From: Bog-532 sp963830385 | Lineage (GTDB): Bacteria; Actinomycetota; Actinomycetes; Streptosporangiales; Streptosporangiaceae | Direction of reading: 5' to 3' | Length of the DNA: 64,000 nt | Assembly: GCA_963830385.1 (NCBI GenBank) | Contig: CAWHMD010000005.1 | Span: 1,736,001-1,800,000 of the forward strand | Part shown: positions 61,854-64,000 of the stretch, piece by piece | Layout: every line of letters begins with the position of its first letter | Position numbering within the stretch: position 1 is the first letter of the stretch | Notes under the pieces: model-generated | What the model was told of the DNA's origin: nothing | Databases searched by the model: none | The model's input: the letters and a program-made list of their open reading frames with translations, nothing else | Program-made: the position numbers and the translations under genes

Positions 61854-63254
61854 ATGGCTCGGAATTCATCCGTGAGCGGTCTGGTTGCCCCGGTGACGGT
61901 GGCCCAGATTGAGCTCTCGGATCCTGTGTCGGTCACGCATATCTCCGTCGCCGACTTCGGGCCGGACAGCGAGGGCAGCATCGCTTCCGCCCTGGTCCTG
62001 GTCCGCCTGCACGGCCAGCCCATCGGAACCGTCCTGGTCGACGCGCCCGGGGGCAAGGTCGACGAAAGCTCCTGCGTCAAGGTGGCGTGGACCTCGCTCG
62101 AGCGGGAGATCTCCGAGCACCTGGCCACCGACGGCCTGCCCTTCGAGACTCAGGTGCCGCGCCGGCCGCAGGGCGCCGCGCCCCAGTGTGAGCAGCAGGC
62201 CGTCCCGATCCCGGACCCGGCGCCGTCCGTCACCGTCGTGGTCGCCACCCGGGAACGGCAGGCGCTGCTCGCGACCTGCCTGGACGCCCTGGCCGAGCTG
62301 GACTATCCGAACTACGACGTCGTGGTGGTGGACAACGCCCCGGTCACCGACCAGACCGAGCGGCTGATCGCGGACACGTACCCGCACGTTCGTTACGTGC
62401 GCGAGGACCAGCCCGGCCTGGCGGCCGCCCACAACTGCGGGCTGCGGGCCGCCACCGGCTCGATCCTCGCCTTCACCGACGACGACGTGAAGGTCGATCG
62501 CCGCTGGCTCGCCGAGATCGTCCGGGCCTTCCAGGCCGACACCGACGTCGCCTGCGTGACCGGGCTGATCCTGCCGGCCGAGCTGCAGACCAGGGCCCAG
62601 ATCATGCTGGAGGCGCACGGGCACTTCGGCAAGGGTTACCAGCAGCGGATCTTCGACCTGAAGGACAACCGGCCGGACGACCCGCTGTTCCCGTTCACGG
62701 CCGGGCAGTTCGGTTCCGGCGCGAACATGTCGTTCAACACCGAGATGCTGCGCGCCATCGGCGGCTTCGACCAGGCCACCGGCACCGGCACGGTGGCCCG
62801 TGGCGGGGACGACCTGGCCTCGTTCTTCGCCGTGATCGCGAGCGGTCACCGTCTCGTCTACCAGCCGGCCGCGCTGGTGTGGCACCGGCACCGGCGCGAC
62901 CTGGAATCGCTGTCCAACCAGGCCTACGGCTACGGGGTCGGCCTGGGCGCCTACCTCGCCAGCGCGCTGGCCGCCCACCCGGCCTCGCTGGGCCGGGCCA
63001 TCTACCGGGCACCGGCCGGGCTGGCCTACGCGCTCCGGAAGAGCTCCCGGCTCGACGCCCACCTGCAGAGCGAGAGCGAGTGGCCGCGCGAGCTGTCCCG
63101 GCTGGAGCGCCGGGGGCTGGCGTACGGCCCGCTCGCCTACGGCATCAGCCGGTGGCGCACGCACGGCACCCGCCGCCGCGGCGCGGTCCCGGCGCCGCGG
63201 GCCGCCGAGCACGACCAGGCCAGCACGAACCAGGCCAGCACGAACCAGGCTTAG
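61854..63254 (+). CDS. two-domain family 2 glycosyltransferase (type A paralogue)
   Basis: A 466-aa paralogue of the gene at 58557. It has the same N-terminal extra domain (VAQIELSDPVSVTHISVADF, ASALVLVRLHGQPIGTVLV) and a GT2 domain with VTVVVATRERQALLATCLDAL, VVVVDNAPVTD, GLAAAHNCGLRAATGSILAFTDDDVKVD and SGANMSFNTEML. GGDDLAS replaces GGEDLDI in the catalytic region. The C-terminus carries a short repeat (QASTNQASTNQA). ATG 61854 is close to GGATAGGAG. It converges on the deacetylase gene with a 34-bp gap. Confidence 0.9.
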   Translation: MARNSSVSGLVAPVTVAQIELSDPVSVTHISVADFGPDSEGSIASALVLVRLHGQPIGTVLVDAPGGKVDESSCVKVAWTSLEREISEHLATDGLPFETQVPRRPQGAAPQCEQQAVPIPDPAPSVTVVVATRERQALLATCLDALAELDYPNYDVVVVDNAPVTDQTERLIADTYPHVRYVREDQPGLAAAHNCGLRAATGSILAFTDDDVKVDRRWLAEIVRAFQADTDVACVTGLILPAELQTRAQIMLEAHGHFGKGYQQRIFDLKDNRPDDPLFPFTAGQFGSGANMSFNTEMLRAIGGFDQATGTGTVARGGDDLASFFAVIASGHRLVYQPAALVWHRHRRDLESLSNQAYGYGVGLGAYLASALAAHPASLGRAIYRAPAGLAYALRKSSRLDAHLQSESEWPRELSRLERRGLAYGPLAYGISRWRTHGTRRRGAVPAPRAAEHDQASTNQASTNQA

Positions 63255-63288
63255 CGCACCGGGCTTAACGAACCGGGCTTAGCCGGGC

Positions 63289-64000
63289 TCAGAAGCTCTG
63301 GGTGCCCGGGTGGCGCAGCTGCTGGACCCGGCGGTACTGGCGCCAGCCGAACGACAGCACCCGGTGCCGGGCGGAGATGACCCGGGCCCCCTGGGGACGC
63401 AGCCACTGGGCGACCGTGGCGGCGTCATGGTCCGCGTGGATCATCAGCCGGGAGATCGCCAGCTCGTTCTCGCCGGCCGGGCTGAGTGACTCCCCCACCG
63501 CGCAGCAGGAATCGAATCCGGCCTCACCGACCAGCCGCCGCACGGTCCGCCGCCAATAGCCGTGCGGGTAGGCAAAGCTGCGGATCGAGTGTCCCAGCAA
63601 GTCCGCCAGGATCGTGCCGCTGAGCTCTATTTCTTTTTTCGCGGCGGCGGCCGGCAGCAGATCCATCTGGCGATGAGAATGCGAATGCGCGCCTATTTCG
63701 ACACCGGCCGATTCCAGCTCTTCAAGATCTGAAGAATTCAGCATCTCGGCGGGTGGCAGGACGCTTTCCTGGGGGCGGTCGGCCAGCGATCCGGTGGTCA
63801 CATAAAGAGTGCTCGGCAATTCCCTTTTTGCCAATTCGGGAAGCGCCGCAGAACGGAAGTCGGCGAAACCGTCGTCGATGGTGATCACCACCGGATCGGC
63901 TGGCATGGCGGTGACTCCGCGAGCCGCGTCGACGTATTCAGAGACCGTCAGCGGCTGCCGTCCGGAGTCCCGCACCGCGTGCAGGTGAGCGGCGAAAACG
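63289..64000 (-). CDS. polysaccharide deacetylase (N-terminus beyond window)
   Basis: At least 236 codons of a NodB-type carbohydrate esterase 4 domain; the frame is open through the right edge, with VFAAHLHAVRDSGRQPLTVS as the visible start. Metal-site motifs are TIDDGFADF (DD) and GAHSHSHRQMD (H-x3-H), and FAYPHGYW is the third motif. It would remove acetyl groups from a beta-linked polysaccharide, a common tailoring step in exopolysaccharide loci. No anchor can be judged because the N-terminus is missing. Confidence 0.88.
   Translation of the reverse strand, partial: VFAAHLHAVRDSGRQPLTVSEYVDAARGVTAMPADPVVITIDDGFADFRSAALPELAKRELPSTLYVTTGSLADRPQESVLPPAEMLNSSDLEELESAGVEIGAHSHSHRQMDLLPAAAAKKEIELSGTILADLLGHSIRSFAYPHGYWRRTVRRLVGEAGFDSCCAVGESLSPAGENELAISRLMIHADHDAATVAQWLRPQGARVISARHRVLSFGWRQYRRVQQLRHPGTQSF

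Noticed and set aside
61168..62128. Minus-strand frames in and beside the 1.1-kb gap
   Set aside because: Basic, low-complexity translations without ribosome sites, partly overlapping the start of the glycosyltransferase gene.

Overview
The window is about 64 kb of very GC-rich DNA with dense, often overlapping genes (ATGA or GTGA junctions), many GTG and a few TTG starts, mycothiol-dependent and DUF574 proteins, PP2C/anti-sigma signalling genes and a eukaryotic-type Ser/Thr kinase. This points to a soil actinobacterium with a complex life style (Streptomyces/Catenulispora/Streptosporangiales-like). The species cannot be fixed from the sequence alone. No rRNA, tRNA, CRISPR array, IS element or phage was seen.

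Region 1 (1-12.9 kb) is a glycan-use locus. An ABC sugar importer (binding lipoprotein plus two permeases) and a GH116 glycosidase read rightward. A fucose/arabinose-isomerase-like enzyme, a LacI regulator and a GH172 (DUF2961) glycosidase read leftward toward them. The two transcription units are bracketed by the same 18-bp operator with the palindromic core GTAATCGATTAC, so they probably form one LacI regulon. An MFS sugar transporter follows.

Region 2 (12.9-28.4 kb) is regulation and housekeeping: a MarR gene in front of a decayed ABC exporter, a DUF1707 protein, a SpoIIE-type phosphatase, and a compact stressosome-like operon (RsbR, RsbS, RsbT, a fused RsbT/RsbX-like protein and a GAF-PP2C phosphatase). 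After it come class I fumarase, a membrane Ser/Thr kinase and two paralogous secreted lytic transglycosylases, each with a perfect CRP-type box upstream.

Region 3 (28.6-42.5 kb) is a catabolic island with a ring-meta-cleavage signature: extradiol dioxygenase, C-C hydrolase, FAA-fold enzyme, 4-hydroxy-2-oxovalerate aldolase, acylating acetaldehyde dehydrogenase, CoA-transferase and several oxidoreductases. A GntR/FCD regulator sits inside it. Copies of AAACTG-N4-CAGTTT lie in front of the divergent units and of the regulator itself. Region 4 (42.5-47.4 kb) holds two DUF574 methyltransferases, a mycothiol-dependent enzyme, a broken AraC gene and another GAF-PP2C phosphatase.

Region 5 (47.6-64 kb) is an exopolysaccharide/cell-surface glycan locus: two GH16 enzymes, five family-2 glycosyltransferases, an acyltransferase, a Wzx-like flippase, small and large membrane proteins and a polysaccharide deacetylase cut by the window end. 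The most unusual gene of the window is here. The 923-aa membrane protein at 54723-57494 carries, between two of its membrane segments, a group-II-intron-type reverse-transcriptase fold whose catalytic aspartates are mostly replaced. It looks like a domesticated, non-polymerising RT domain inside a glycan-assembly membrane protein.
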